Source: Rhodosporidiobolus odoratus (taxonomy: Eukaryota > Basidiomycota > Microbotryomycetes > Sporidiobolales > Sporidiobolaceae). Taken from it: DNA of 64,000 nt. How positions within the stretch are numbered: position 1 is the first letter of the stretch; every line of letters starts with the position of its first letter. A program made the position numbers and the translations under genes. Positions 53,666-64,000 of this stretch are shown here, piece by piece. The DNA is taken from the NCBI GenBank assembly GCA_034387635.1, contig JAOANU010000006.1:124001-188000 (forward strand), written 5' to 3'. Under the pieces are notes generated by a model. It ran no database searches. It saw only the letters and a list, made by a program, of their open reading frames with translations, and had not been told where the DNA came from.

Positions 53666-56600
53666 ATGGCAGTCGACCGCCCAATCGCCTTCCAAGAGCT
53701 TCTCCAGGTCAGTCTCGCTTGTTTCCCACCTCGTCCTCGACACGCGCCCATCCATCCGGGACACTGCTATCTTGGTCCCGCTCACTTGCTACCGCAATGC
53801 TGACCCTCCCTTACCCATACACAGCTCACCGCTCTCGGCATCCAACCTGGGTCAATCGGTTTCGCAACCTTGACCCTCGAATCGGATCGCTTTGTGTGTG
53901 TGAGGGAGGAAGTCAATGGAGCAAAGCAGGTCGTCATTATCGACATGCAGGACCCCAACAACATCGTCAGGCGACCCATCTCGGCAGAGAGTGCCATCGT
54001 GCACCTCGACGACAAGGTTATCGCTTTGCGAGGTGCGATTCCTGCTCCTCCCCTACCCCACCGCCGCTTCCAACTAACTTTCGGTAATTCTGCAGCGCAA
54101 CGCCAACTCCAGATCTTCAACATCGAGCTCAAGCAAAAGGTCAAGGCCCACTTGATGCACGAGGATGTGACGTTCTGGAAGTGGATCTCGCCAACGACTC
54201 TCGGTATCGTTACCGAAACTGCCGTCTACCACTGGACCTGCTACGCCCCTTCCTCCGCCCCCGAAACCCCGACGCAAGATGCACCGGTCAAGGTCTTTGA
54301 CCGTCACGCTTCCCTCGCCGGCAACCAGATCATCAACTACCGCGTCACGCCCGACGAGAAGTGGCTCGTCTTGGTCGGTATCTCGTCCAACACGACCAAC
54401 CCGGCTGGTTTCAAGGTCAAGGGCGCGATGCAGCTCTACTCGAAGGAGCGCGGTGTGTCGCAGCCGATTGAAGGTCATGCGGCGAGCTTTGCCGAGTTGA
54501 GGTTGGAGGGTGCGAGTGAGGACACGAAGCTGTTTGCTTTTGCGGTTCGCACGGCTACTGGAGCCAAGGTATGTCCATGCTCGCTCGATGTTACTATATG
54601 AGGCGTGCTCATCGTTTTCGTGCGCAGCTCCACATCGTCGAGATCGACCACCAAGCCAGCCTTCCCGCCTACGCCAAGAAGGCCGTCGACGTCTTCTTCC
54701 CTCCCGAAGCTACCAACGATTTCCCTGTCGCCATGCAAGTCTCGAAGCGCTTCGGCATCGTCTACCTCGTCACCAAGTACGGCTTCATCCACCTTTACGA
54801 CCTCGAAACCGGCGTCTGCATCTACATGAACCGTATTTCGGGCGAGACCATGTTCGTCACTTGCGAACATCGCTCGACCTCTGGCATTGTCGGTATCAAC
54901 CGCAAGGGACAGGTCCTTTCCGTCACCGTCGATGAGGATGTCATGATCCCCTACATCCTCTCCACCCTCAACAACGTCGAACTCGCCATCCGCCTCGCCT
55001 CTCGCGGTAACCTCCCCGGAGCCGACGATCTCTACCAGCGCCAATTCTCTCAGCTCTTCCAGTCCGGCGACTACTCCGGCGCCGCCAAGGTCGCAGCCAA
55101 CTCGCCTCGCGGCATTTTGCGCACGAGTCAGACGATCGACATGTTCAAGGGTGTGCCGGTGCAGCAGGGTCAGCTTTCGCCTATCTTGCAGTACTTTGGT
55201 ATCCTACTCGAACGCGGCAAGCTTAACAAGTACGAGTCGTTGGAGCTCGCTAGGCCCGTGTTGGTGCAGGGGAGGAAGCAGTTGCTCGAGAAGTGGTTGA
55301 AGGAGGATAAGGTGCGGCTCCCCCTCCCCCGTGCTAATCCCCCTTATTTGTATGGCTCACATTTTGTCTGTGTGCAGATCGAATGCTCTGAAGAACTTGG
55401 TGACATCGTCCGCGCGCACGACATGACCCTCGCCCTCTCCGTCTACCTCCGCGCCAACATCCCCAACAAGGTCGTTGCCTGCTTCGCCGAAACCGGACAA
55501 TTCGCCAAGATCATTGTCTATGCCAAGCGGGTCGGTTACACCCCCGACTATGCTTCTCTCCTTCAGCACGTCACTCGCCTCAACCCGGATCATGGTGCCG
55601 AGTTTGCGGGGCAGCTTGTGAATGATGAAATGGGTCCTTTGGTGGATGTCGAGAGGGTGCGCATCCCTTCTCGGTGCTTGTGCGGTCTCGATGAGGCTGA
55701 CTCGGTCTCGACTTGTTGCAGGTCGTCGACGTCTTCATGTCGCAAAACATGATTCAGCAAGCCACGTCCTTCCTCCTCGATGCGCTCAAGGAGAACAAGC
55801 CCGAGCAAGGACATCTCCAGACCCGCCTGCTCGAAATGAACCTCGTCAACGCGCCTCAGGTCGCCGATGCCATTTTGGGTAACGAGATGTTCTCGCACTA
55901 TGACCGGCCGAGGATCGCCAACCTTTGCGAGAAGGCTGGGTTGTTGCAGAGGGTGAGCTGAAGCCAGTCCCGAATTTCTCTTTTGGGTCAAGTACTGATC
56001 TCCGGTTCCTGTTCAGGCCCTCGAGCACTACGAGGACATTGCCGACATCAAGCGCGTCGTCGTCCATACCAATCTCCTCCAGGCTGACGTACGTACTTCT
56101 CTCCCTAACATCAGACGTTCACGGCTAACCTGACTGTCTTCGCTTACAGTGGCTCGTCAACTACTTCGGCAAGCTTACCGTTGAGCAGACCCTCGACTGC
56201 TTCAACGAGATGCTCAAGGTCAACATTCGCCAGAACCTCCAAGTCGTCGTGCAAGGCGCGACCAAGTACTCGGACCTTGTTGGCCCTGTCCGCCTCATCG
56301 AGATGTTCGAGAAGTTCAAGACCGCGGAGGGTGCGCATCTCTGTCTTCCGTCCGCTGCGGGCCTGCGCTTACCTCGTGTATCGATACAGGTCTCTACTAC
56401 TACCTCGGCTCGGTCGTCAACCTGTCGGAAGACTCGGAGGTCCACTTCAAGTACATCCAGGCGGCCACGAGGACCGGACAGATTCGCGAGGTCGAGCGCA
56501 TCGTCCGCGAATCTAACTTCTACAACCCGGAGAAGGTCAAGAACTTCCTCAAGGAGGCCAAGCTTCCCGACCAACTTCCCCTCATCATCGTCTGCGACCG

Positions 56601-59528
56601 ATTCGACTTTGTTCACGACCTCGTCCTCTACCTCTACCAGAACGGCCTTACCAACTTCATCGAGGTGTACGTCCAGCGTGTCAACTCGGCTCGCACGCCT
56701 CAGGTCATCGGTGGTCTCCTCGACGTCGACTGCGACGAAAACACCATCAAGGCTCTCCTCGCCAGCGTGACCGGGCCCGTCCCTGTCGATGAGCTTGTCG
56801 ACGAGGTGGAGAAGCGCAACCGCCTCAAGCTCATCCTCCCTTGGCTCGAGGCCAAGATCGCTGCTGGACAGCAGGACCCGGCCATGTACAACGCTCTCGC
56901 CAAGATCTACATCGACTCGAACAACAACCCCGAGGCGTTCCTCAAGGACAACAGCGTGCGTCCTTCTACATCCACTCTCGTGCAACCCGCATTGACCGCC
57001 TGCATCGCACCCTGCAGATCTACGACCCCCTCGTCGTCGGAAAGTACTGCGAGAAGCGCGACCCGTACCTCGCTTACATCGCCTACGCCAAGGGCCTCTG
57101 CGATGACGAGCTCATCTCGATCACGAACGACAACCAGATGTACAAGCACCAGGCCCGGTACCTCGTCAAGCGTCGTCGTCTCGAACTCTGGCAGCAGGTT
57201 CTCCAGTCCGACAACCTCCACAAGCGCCAGCTCGTCGATCAGGTTGTCGCCACCGCCGTTCCCGAATCGACGGACCCCGAGGACGTTTCCGTCACCGTCA
57301 AGGCTTTCCTCTCTGCCGACCTTCCCTCCGAGCTCATCGAGCTTCTCGAAAAGATTGTCCTCGAGTCTTCGGCCTTCTCCGACAATGCCAACCTCAAGAA
57401 GCTTCTCATGCTCACCGCCATCCGCGCCGACAAGGGTCGCGTCATGGGTTACATCGACAAAGTCGAAGGTTTCGACGTTCAGGAGATCGCGTCCATCATG
57501 ATCGAGCACGGCTTGTACGAAGAGGCCTTCACGCTGTACCGCAAGAACCAGCTTCACCTCGAGGCGATGAACGTCCTCGTCGAGTACGTCGTTTCGATCG
57601 ACCGGGCTCAGCAGTACGCAGACAAGGTCGACCAACCCGCCGTCTGGTCTCGTTTGGGTAAGGCCCAACTCGACGGTCTCCGCGTCAAGGACGCCATCGA
57701 CTCGTACATCAAGGCCGAGGACCCATCCAACTACCTCGAGGTGATCGAGACTGCCTCCCGCGCTGGCAAGCACGACGACCTCGTCCGTTACCTCCAGATG
57801 GCTCGCAAGACCCTCCGCGAACCCGCAATCGATACCGAGTTGGCCGTCTCGTACGCCAGGACGGATCGGTTGCACGACATGGAGGAGTTCCTCGGCATGA
57901 CCAATGTTGCCGATTTGCTCTCGGCCGGTGAGAAGGCGTTCGACGCCGAGATGTATGAGGCTGCGAAGCTTCTCTTTACGAGCATCTCGAACTGGGCTCG
58001 TCTTGCCACGACTCTCATCTACCTTGGTGAAAACCAGGCGGCTGTCGATGCTGCTCGCAAGGCCGGCAATACCCAGTGCGGTTTCTCTCGTTGCTTCCTG
58101 CGTGGTCCGCTTGCTGACTATGGCTCCTCCCGCCTGACAGGGTCTGGAAGCAGGTCAACGCGGCGTGTATCGAGAAGAAGGAGTTCCGCCTCGCCCAAAT
58201 TTGCGGTCTCAACCTCATCGTTCACGCCGAGGAGCTGCAGCCGCTCGTCCGCCTCTACGAGTATCGCGGCTTCACCGACGAGCTCATCTCGCTTCTCGAA
58301 GCCGGTCTTGGTCTCGAACGCGCGCACATGGGCATGTTCACTGAGCTTTCTGTGCTTTATGCCAAGTACAAGCCCGAACGGTTGATGGAACACCTCAAGC
58401 TCTTCTGGTCTCGCATCAGTACGTAGACTTCCATGATACCTATCTTTCCTGTTGTAGTGCTGATATCCTCGTCCCGCAGACATCCCGAAGGTCCTCCGCG
58501 CCGCCGAGCAGGCTCATCTCTGGTCGGAACTTGTCTTCCTCTACGTCCACTACGACGAGTTCGACAATGCCGCACTCGCCATGATGGAACGCTCTGCGGA
58601 CGCATGGGAGCACAACCAGTTCAAGGAGGTCGTCGTCAAGGTCGCCAACATCGAGATCTACTACAAAGCCCTCAGTTTCTACCTCGAGCAGCAGCCCATG
58701 CTCCTCAACGACCTTCTTTCTGTCCTTGCCGCCCGCGTTGACCACACCCGTGTCGTCAAGATGTTCCAAAAAGCGGACGAGCTTCCGATGATCAAGAACT
58801 ACCTCATCTCGGTACAAAAAGTGTGTTCCTTAACATTCCCGTTTGTTCGCGCAGTGTTCACATAGTTATCCGCAGAATAACATTCCCGCCGTCAACGAAG
58901 CGTTCAACGACCTGCTCATCGAGGAGGAAGACTACAAGACCCTTCGCGACTCGATCGACACCAACGACGCCTTCGACTCAGTTTCCCTCGCATCCCGCCT
59001 CGAGAAGCATGACCTTCTTGAATTCCGCCGACTTGCTGCTCACCTCTACAAGAAGAACAGCAAGTGGGATCGTGAGTGGCTGTCCATCGTGTCTTACCAT
59101 AGCCGAATCGCTGACATGACTCACTTACCACCCCGCCAGTCTCCATCGCCCTCTCGAAGCAAGACAAGCTGTTCAAGGACGCGATCGAGACGGCAGCAAC
59201 CTCTGCCAGCAGCGACGTCGCCGAAGAGCTGCTCAACTACTTTGTCGACATCGGTTCCCGAGAATGCTACACCGCGGTTCTCTTCGTCTGCTACGACCTC
59301 ATCCGACCCGACGTCGCACGTTTCCTCTCTTGGAAGGCCGGCCTCAACGATTTCACCATGCCTTACTTCCTCTCGGTCGAACGGTCTCGGAACGACCAAC
59401 TCGCGGCGTTGCAAAAACAGCTCAAGGACCTGTCAACAAAGTCGATTGAGAAGGAGGAGGCAGAGTCGACGGCACCGATCCTGATGGGCAGCAGTCAGTT
59501 GATGCTGGGGTATGGTGGAGGGTATTAG
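53666..59528 (+). CDS. CHC1: Clathrin heavy chain
   Basis: Triskelion coat protein for endocytosis and TGN-endosome traffic. About fourteen exons; exon 1 is 53666-53707 ([14 protein letters not shown]), the next begins at 53825 with [21 protein letters not shown]-terminal beta-propeller: [61 protein letters not shown]. Linker and heavy-chain repeats: [160 protein letters not shown]. The trimerisation and C-terminal end reads [20 protein letters not shown] and [10 protein letters not shown], with the usual Gly/Tyr tail. No lesions noted. The clearest protein in the window. Confidence 0.98.
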
Positions 59529-59768
59529 GCTTGGATCGAAGACTCTTGAGTCGGAGTTGAGGCGGTTGATATCCCCCAGTAGTAGTAGTGTTCTTTTTCG
59601 TTTTCTCGCTCGCTGTACCGAAGGTTCCCTCTCTACACCGTATCTCCCGCGCGTAAAAGTGTAGTGTCGAAAGAGCCGTCCTGTTGAACAGTGAAGGCCT
59701 CGTTCAGGTCTTCAACCTTTGGCTCTTTCGACCGCGGACGGGTCAAACGCGTAGGTCCAGCCCTTCCC
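59529..59768. other. Short intergenic region after clathrin
   Basis: 240 bp, nothing recognised. Confidence 0.4.
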
Positions 59769-60618
59769 ATGCCATCGCAACGCCTTGTAGAATGCCTCGC
59801 CTGCCCCAACAAGACGAGCAAGCGATGCGGCGGCTGTCAAGTTTTCGGATCCTGCTCACAAGAATGTATCGCCTTTTTGAGTCGCTCTCATCTCTCCAGC
59901 GCTTTTCGTCCTAATCACAGGCCTTCATACAGCTCTGGCCAACCCAACAAGTGATCTGTAAGGCGAAGGGAGCTTTCCTTTGCCCTCCTCTCAGCGTGAG
60001 AGAGGAGCTGCTCAAGATGGTGGAGGACGAGCCATTCTACATCGGAGACATGGTTGGTACGACTCGACAAGAGCCTAGCACTCTCGCATTCCTTTGCGAC
60101 CGCGGCGTATACCATGGCGCCTGGGTCGTAAGCTTTGCCCGCCGTTCTGCTGCTCCTATCCTCCTCGTTTCCCTCTGAACAAGCCATGCTGATCCTCGGT
60201 GGGGTTCGATGCTGTATAGGACCTGATCCAGACTCTGCACGCCGCGGTCTGTAATAGTCTTGAGCCGCGCCGATCGACACTGCTTATCGTACTCCGCCAA
60301 AAGCTCTACGACGCTCAGCAGAGGACCGGCGAGTCTACCTTCCCCTTTCCAAATGAATTGGCCAATGTCCGATCTGTCGACACGATCTGGCAATCCTTCA
60401 GCGGCTGGGCCACTGCCTTCCTCCTCCCAGTCGTCCGCAACAAGCGCCATTCCGACCCCGCCTCTCCCCTCGAGCACAGCGCGCCCTTCTTCCACCAGAT
60501 CCTGGTCATCCCCCAGATCGCCTTGTCAAAGAACCCGCCGAACTACGCTGGCTGTCGCGTTGCCGTGGTGATGAGGCGGGCACGCCGTGAACTGGACGGG
60601 TTGTACTATAAAGGATGA
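59769..60618 (+). CDS. MYND-type zinc finger protein 2 (exon junction in the finger unresolved)
   Basis: Relative of the gene at 37692-38831. Exon 1 from ATG 59769: PSQRLVECLACPNKTSKRCGGCQVFGSCSQEC, carrying three of the MYND Cys pairs. The rest of the finger, AFIQLWPTQQVICKAKGAFLC, opens right after an acceptor at 59920, with the conserved Trp present but the usual His replaced by Gln. The only GT donors in exon 1 after the Cys block (59866 and 59878) are both phase 1, while the exon 2 frame needs phase 0, so I could not join them in frame. Later exon: DLIQTLHAAVCNSLEPRRST, WQSFSGWATAFLLPVVRNKR, ending RRELDGLYYKG. Intron 2 donor GTAAGC at about 60129, acceptor 60220. Function unknown; MYND fingers bind Pro-rich peptides. 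Confidence 0.55.
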
Positions 60619-62550
60619 TGCTGTGGCGAAGAGGCATGCCTGGGGACAAGTCTGGCTGAGGTGGCTCGGGGATGTGCTCTTGGGGCGGCTGGAACTGTCT
60701 ACTATGCACTGGCAGAGTTTCAAGCCGGATGAGCGGTAGGAAAGTGTAATGTGTTCTTTTCAGATCATGTTGGCCTTCTCAAGTGGGATTTGCAGCGATC
60801 CTTGACACTCGAGAGTTGTCCAGGCGGCTACCGGCTTTCCCCGTATGAGATAGCGGCCAGCAACTCGGGACTGACATCGGAAGTAGCAAATCTGGCTTAT
60901 TCTACAGGTTGAGCCAAAGCGCAAACAACGCCTTTTAGGCCACCTATTGGTGACCACTCTCGAGGGCGGACAACCTGTCAGGCTCCCGGCCCCAGCAGTT
61001 CATCTTCGGCTTACATTTAGTGCTGCGCGGAGGTTGAGACCTGATGAGCAGATCCCGTTCAGATCTCGTGAGACTCGCAAAGTTGGCTACGAGACACGGC
61101 AAGTCCCTAAGACTGGGCGTACGCTTCGATAATGGAGACCGCCGAGGCCTTGGGGCTCCGATGCACTACAGGCGGAGCACACATGCTGACGGCAATCGTG
61201 GGAGCGAGCCTCATTTTGGGAGGAATGGCAGCACCCTCGCCCGAATGCAAGGGGGCAGAAAAGCGAGATTTGGACTTGAAGTTGAATCGTCTTGCGTACG
61301 TGACTGGCTGACGAGCAGGACAAGCGAACATGACAGCCCACAGGAGCGATGGTCCTCGTTACGAGGCTGACTTGTCGATTCTTTCCCTCTGGTCTATGAG
61401 CTAGGTAGAGAGAAGGGTCGGTAGAATAGCGGGTGTGGTGTCTCTTGTCTCGCTGCCTGCTCAATCGCTCGGAAAGCGGAAGGCTCTCGGCTGAGGGATT
61501 AAAGCTGGGTGGCCCCAACCTGAGAGAAGGGCGGGGCACTTTACTGTATGATCTTCGAGAGAGGTTCTGATGACTTTGCTCTAACTCCTGTTGACCAAAG
61601 GAGAAGGACGATGGAGAATCATAACAAAGTGCTAGCGAAAGGCTGGGCTGCTGCCGAAATAAGTACGAAGAATGGAGGAAGCGGAAGAAGAGAAGAGACT
61701 CGGAAGAGAAGAGATGCTTCTCAAGGACGACTCCGTCTGCCCTTGCCAGTCACCATCAGGAATCGCAGAGGTGTAGTCAGGCTTTCGGTCTCGCTGCGCT
61801 GCTCATGAGCATCTGATAATGCTCCACAAGTTTGCGGGACGTCGCGGGTGACGAGCACCTTTCACCTTCTACCGCAGTCTGCGCTGTCGCCGCCGCACGC
61901 TTGCTTCCTGAGTATCCCTCGACAGCTCTCCAGCATATGACGCAGCGGCACATTAAGCCATCAGCACCGCGCGCGCCTCTACTTACCATATCGCCGCGAA
62001 GCTTCCGTCCTCATCGAATACCGCCGTGTCTCTTCGGCAACACGACGAGCAGCATGACTAGGTGTAGCAGCAAGGATCAGACAGTGTGTTTGAGCGCCAC
62101 AAGCTCACCAGCAAGCAACCTGAGCAGATGTGATCGACTTGGAATAGAAGGATCGGAACCCCGAGTACTCGACAGCAGCGACATGTTGCGGTCAGATGTA
62201 CTCAATCAGCTGACTCTACAGCTGTGCGGAACCGCTGCCGATCCCGACCTGAGTATAGCGCCGGGTCCGCATGTTGTCTGAACGGCATTTCGAATGAGCC
62301 TGATCGCCTCGGCTCGCCTGTACTTCGCGTTCAGCCGATGGCGCTGCCGTAGTTCAGCTTATTGATATCTGAACCGTTAAGCGCTGCGTCCTGAACGCCA
62401 TGTTGAGCGAAGACTGCCCAAGGACCGCTTCGCTCTTCTTTTCTCTCCACTCTTTTCTTCTTTTCTTCCCCACCCATCTTGCCGTTTACTCCACTTGTCT
62501 GTCACTCCCCTCCACAGCACAACCTGCTACCCTCGAACACGCTCTGATAC
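60619..62550. other. 1.9 kb region without recognisable genes
   Basis: The largest gap in the window. Open frames up to about 149 codons occur (for example 61832-62281) but lack an ATG, conserved motifs, or exon-like structure, and their composition is not that of neighbouring proteins. No tRNA, terminal repeat or transposase signature was seen. The last 150 bp are CT-rich and probably the aquaporin leader. Confidence 0.45.
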
Positions 62551-64000
62551 ATGCTTCTCCAAGGCATTCACGCCGTCTCTAGCCGCCAATCCGAACTCAT
62601 GTCTGTCCCTCAGCAACGCTCAAACACCAGCACCACACTACCCCAGGTGGTGCAGGTTGCGGAAGACCGAGGTGCGAGGAACTGGTTTGATATGTCACCT
62701 GGTACCCACAAGAACGGCATCAAAAGCCACCTTGTTGGGATGATGGCGGAGTTTGTTGGCAGTATGTTCCTTTCTCCCTCGCTTTAGGTTCCGCAAAGCT
62801 GACAAGGTCGTCTTCCGTAGCCACTCTGTGCGTCATCTTCCTATCCGCAGAGCTACAATGAGGTACTGACGCGTCTACCCGCATTCAGCTTCCTGTTCTT
62901 TGCGCTCGGCGGTGCCCAAGTCGCTAGTACAGCCGCAAATAGCGTTGCTGGTGGCGCCACTAGGGCGACAGACGGCATAGAGGGTGCAGACTCGGTCGCA
63001 TCCGTCGCCAACACCTCCAACTTGTGAGCCCCGGCACCATCTTTCCTTACTTCTCTTCCATTCTGATCACGTCTTTTCCCCTCCAGGCTTTACATTGCCT
63101 TCGCCTTCGGTATCTCTCTCACCGTGTCGGTTTTCATCACCGCTCCGATCAGTGGCGGTCTCCTCAACCCTGCCGTGAGCTTAGGGCTGTGGCTGTCGGG
63201 CGCCATGAGACCTCTTCGCGCCGTCCTCCTTACCATCGCCCAAATCTGCGGTGCCATGGCGGCGAGTGGTCTAGTTTACGGCCTTCTACCGAGTGCGTCT
63301 CGATTGCTTGGCCTCCGTAGCTTGTATTTAACCGCTTCCTTCCTCACAGACGGCTTCGACATCCGCACGACCTTGTCGAGGGACACCAGCATCGTGCAGG
63401 GTCTCTTCATCGAGGTCTTGCTGACGATTTTCCTCATGTTGGCGATGTATGTTCGTTTTGTTGCAATCGCGCACGTCAGTCGGCTGACCTTTCCTTCTGC
63501 GTCGTAGCCTTATCCTCGCCGTCGAGAAGAACGAATCCGCCCCTGTTGCGGCGCTCGGCATTGGTCTGGCTCTGTTCTGCGCGGAGCTCGTAGGCGTCAA
63601 CTACACTGGTGGAAGGTAAGCAAGCTTGTACCACCGCCCCTCTTCGTCCTTTGCTGATCCACGAATCACGTTGCCCTGTCAGTCTCAACCCTGCTCGTTC
63701 TCTTGGACCGGCCATTGTCGCCCGCAACTTCAACGGCTATTTCTGGATCTACGTTGTCGGTCCCTTCCTCGGCGCCGCGATCGCCGCCGGGCTCTACCGC
63801 ACCTTCAAGGCCCTCGACTACCGCACTTGCCTCGCTGAGGCCAACGGCGACGCTGCTGCCGTCCTCAAGGCCGGCGCCATCCTGTCCGAGCTCAGTCTTA
63901 CTGTACCCGTCCAGGAGCACCGTCCCTCGGTCGTCTCGATGGAGAAGGGTCTTGCCTTCGGTCAATCCATTTCATCCGAGCGTTCGCCCTCGATCTCAAC
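62551..64000 (+). CDS. Aquaporin (MIP family), 3' end beyond the window
   Basis: Water channel of the orthodox aquaporin type. Start ATG 62551; a second in-frame ATG at 62599 (MSVPQQRSNTSTT) is equally plausible. The cytosolic N-terminus is followed by HLVGMMAEFVG, a 7-nt microexon (62821-62827) and LFLFFALGGAQVAST for helix 1. Further on: LYIAFAFGISLTVSVFITA (helix 2); the first NPA loop ISGGLLNPAVSLGLWLSG; AVLLTIAQICGAMAASGLVY; IVQGLFIEVLLTIFLMLAI; AALGIGLALFCAELVGVNYTGG; the second NPA loop SLNPARSLGPAIVARNF; and WIYVVGPFLGAAIAAGLYR. Arg after the second NPA and short loops fit a water-selective pore rather than a glycerol facilitator. Then a cytosolic tail runs off the edge. Six exons visible, phases consistent. 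Confidence 0.95.
62821..62827 (+). other. 7-nt internal microexon of the aquaporin gene
   Basis: ccactct lies between a TAG acceptor (intron 62762-62820, branch-like ctgac) and a GTGCGT donor (intron 62828-62888, branch-like ctgac). Joining GGC-A + CCACTCT + CTTCCTG reads G-T-T-L-F-L-F-F-A, restoring the conserved first helix of aquaporins. Skipping it shifts the frame. Confidence 0.88.

Noticed and set aside
56161..57875. Long minus-strand open frames (274 and 322 codons) under clathrin
   Set aside because: Antisense shadows caused by strong third-position GC bias of the clathrin heavy chain gene.
61832..62281. 149-codon plus-strand frame in the 1.9 kb gap
   Set aside because: Begins at a non-ATG codon and has no conserved motif or exon signals.
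1..64000. tRNA genes, CRISPR arrays, rRNA, transposases
   Set aside because: Reading for tRNA B-box-like GGTTCGANTCC, spaced repeats and integrase/transposase motifs by eye gave nothing convincing; a tRNA or covariance-model scan would be needed to exclude small RNA genes.

Overview
The window is a 64 kb piece of nuclear genome from a GC-rich basidiomycete yeast. The best fit is Pucciniomycotina, class Microbotryomycetes (Rhodotorula/Sporobolomyces-like). This is inferred from dense genes on both strands, many short introns (about 55-110 nt) with GTGCGT/GTACGT/GTAAGY donors, CTGAC-type branch points and CAG/TAG acceptors, and the style of the proteins. No rRNA, tRNA, CRISPR array or intact transposon was recognised. 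Most gene models below were spliced by hand, and for most the exon phases add up to one open frame.

Layout: adenosine kinase (left edge, minus, partial); a Ser/Pro-rich disordered protein (plus); a 16-exon PAS-PAS hybrid histidine kinase (plus); a membrane-anchored endonuclease/exonuclease/phosphatase (EEP) protein (plus); the SNF1/AMPK beta subunit (minus); a DUF7137 cell-surface protein (plus); a broken inverted copy of the EEP gene (minus); a second degenerate gene (plus); three consecutive single-span membrane protein genes whose tails end in PPxY motifs (plus); an arrestin-like protein (minus); a mitochondrial-type two-RRM protein (plus); a secreted repeat protein (minus); a GH18 chitinase (plus); a nucleolin/Nsr1-type protein (plus); ARL2 (plus); a MYND-finger protein (plus); a HEM25/SLC25A38 carrier (plus); the nuclear cap-binding large subunit CBP80 (minus); TAF4 (minus); an omega-like glutathione transferase (plus); an HPP membrane protein (minus); an F-box protein (plus); clathrin heavy chain (plus); a second MYND-finger protein (plus); a 1.9 kb stretch with no recognisable gene; and an aquaporin running off the right edge (plus).

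Functionally most of the window is housekeeping: nucleotide salvage, energy sensing, mRNA cap binding, transcription initiation, ribosome biogenesis, mitochondrial glycine import for heme, vesicle coat, small GTPase. The stretch from about 16.6 to 23.3 kb is different. It holds two decayed genes and a run of related, fast-evolving PPxY-tailed membrane proteins next to an arrestin-like gene, so it looks like an accessory island between conserved genes.

The most interesting observations are: an inverted gene/pseudogene pair whose 5' halves are near-identical while the 3' halves are diverged (gene-conversion-like); the PPxY membrane protein cluster beside an arrestin; Kex2-type repeat units in the N-terminus of the chitinase precursor and in the neighbouring divergent secreted protein; and a set of extreme exon structures (7-nt and 12-nt internal microexons, a first coding exon holding only the ATG, and a GC-AG intron inside the chitinase active-site motif).
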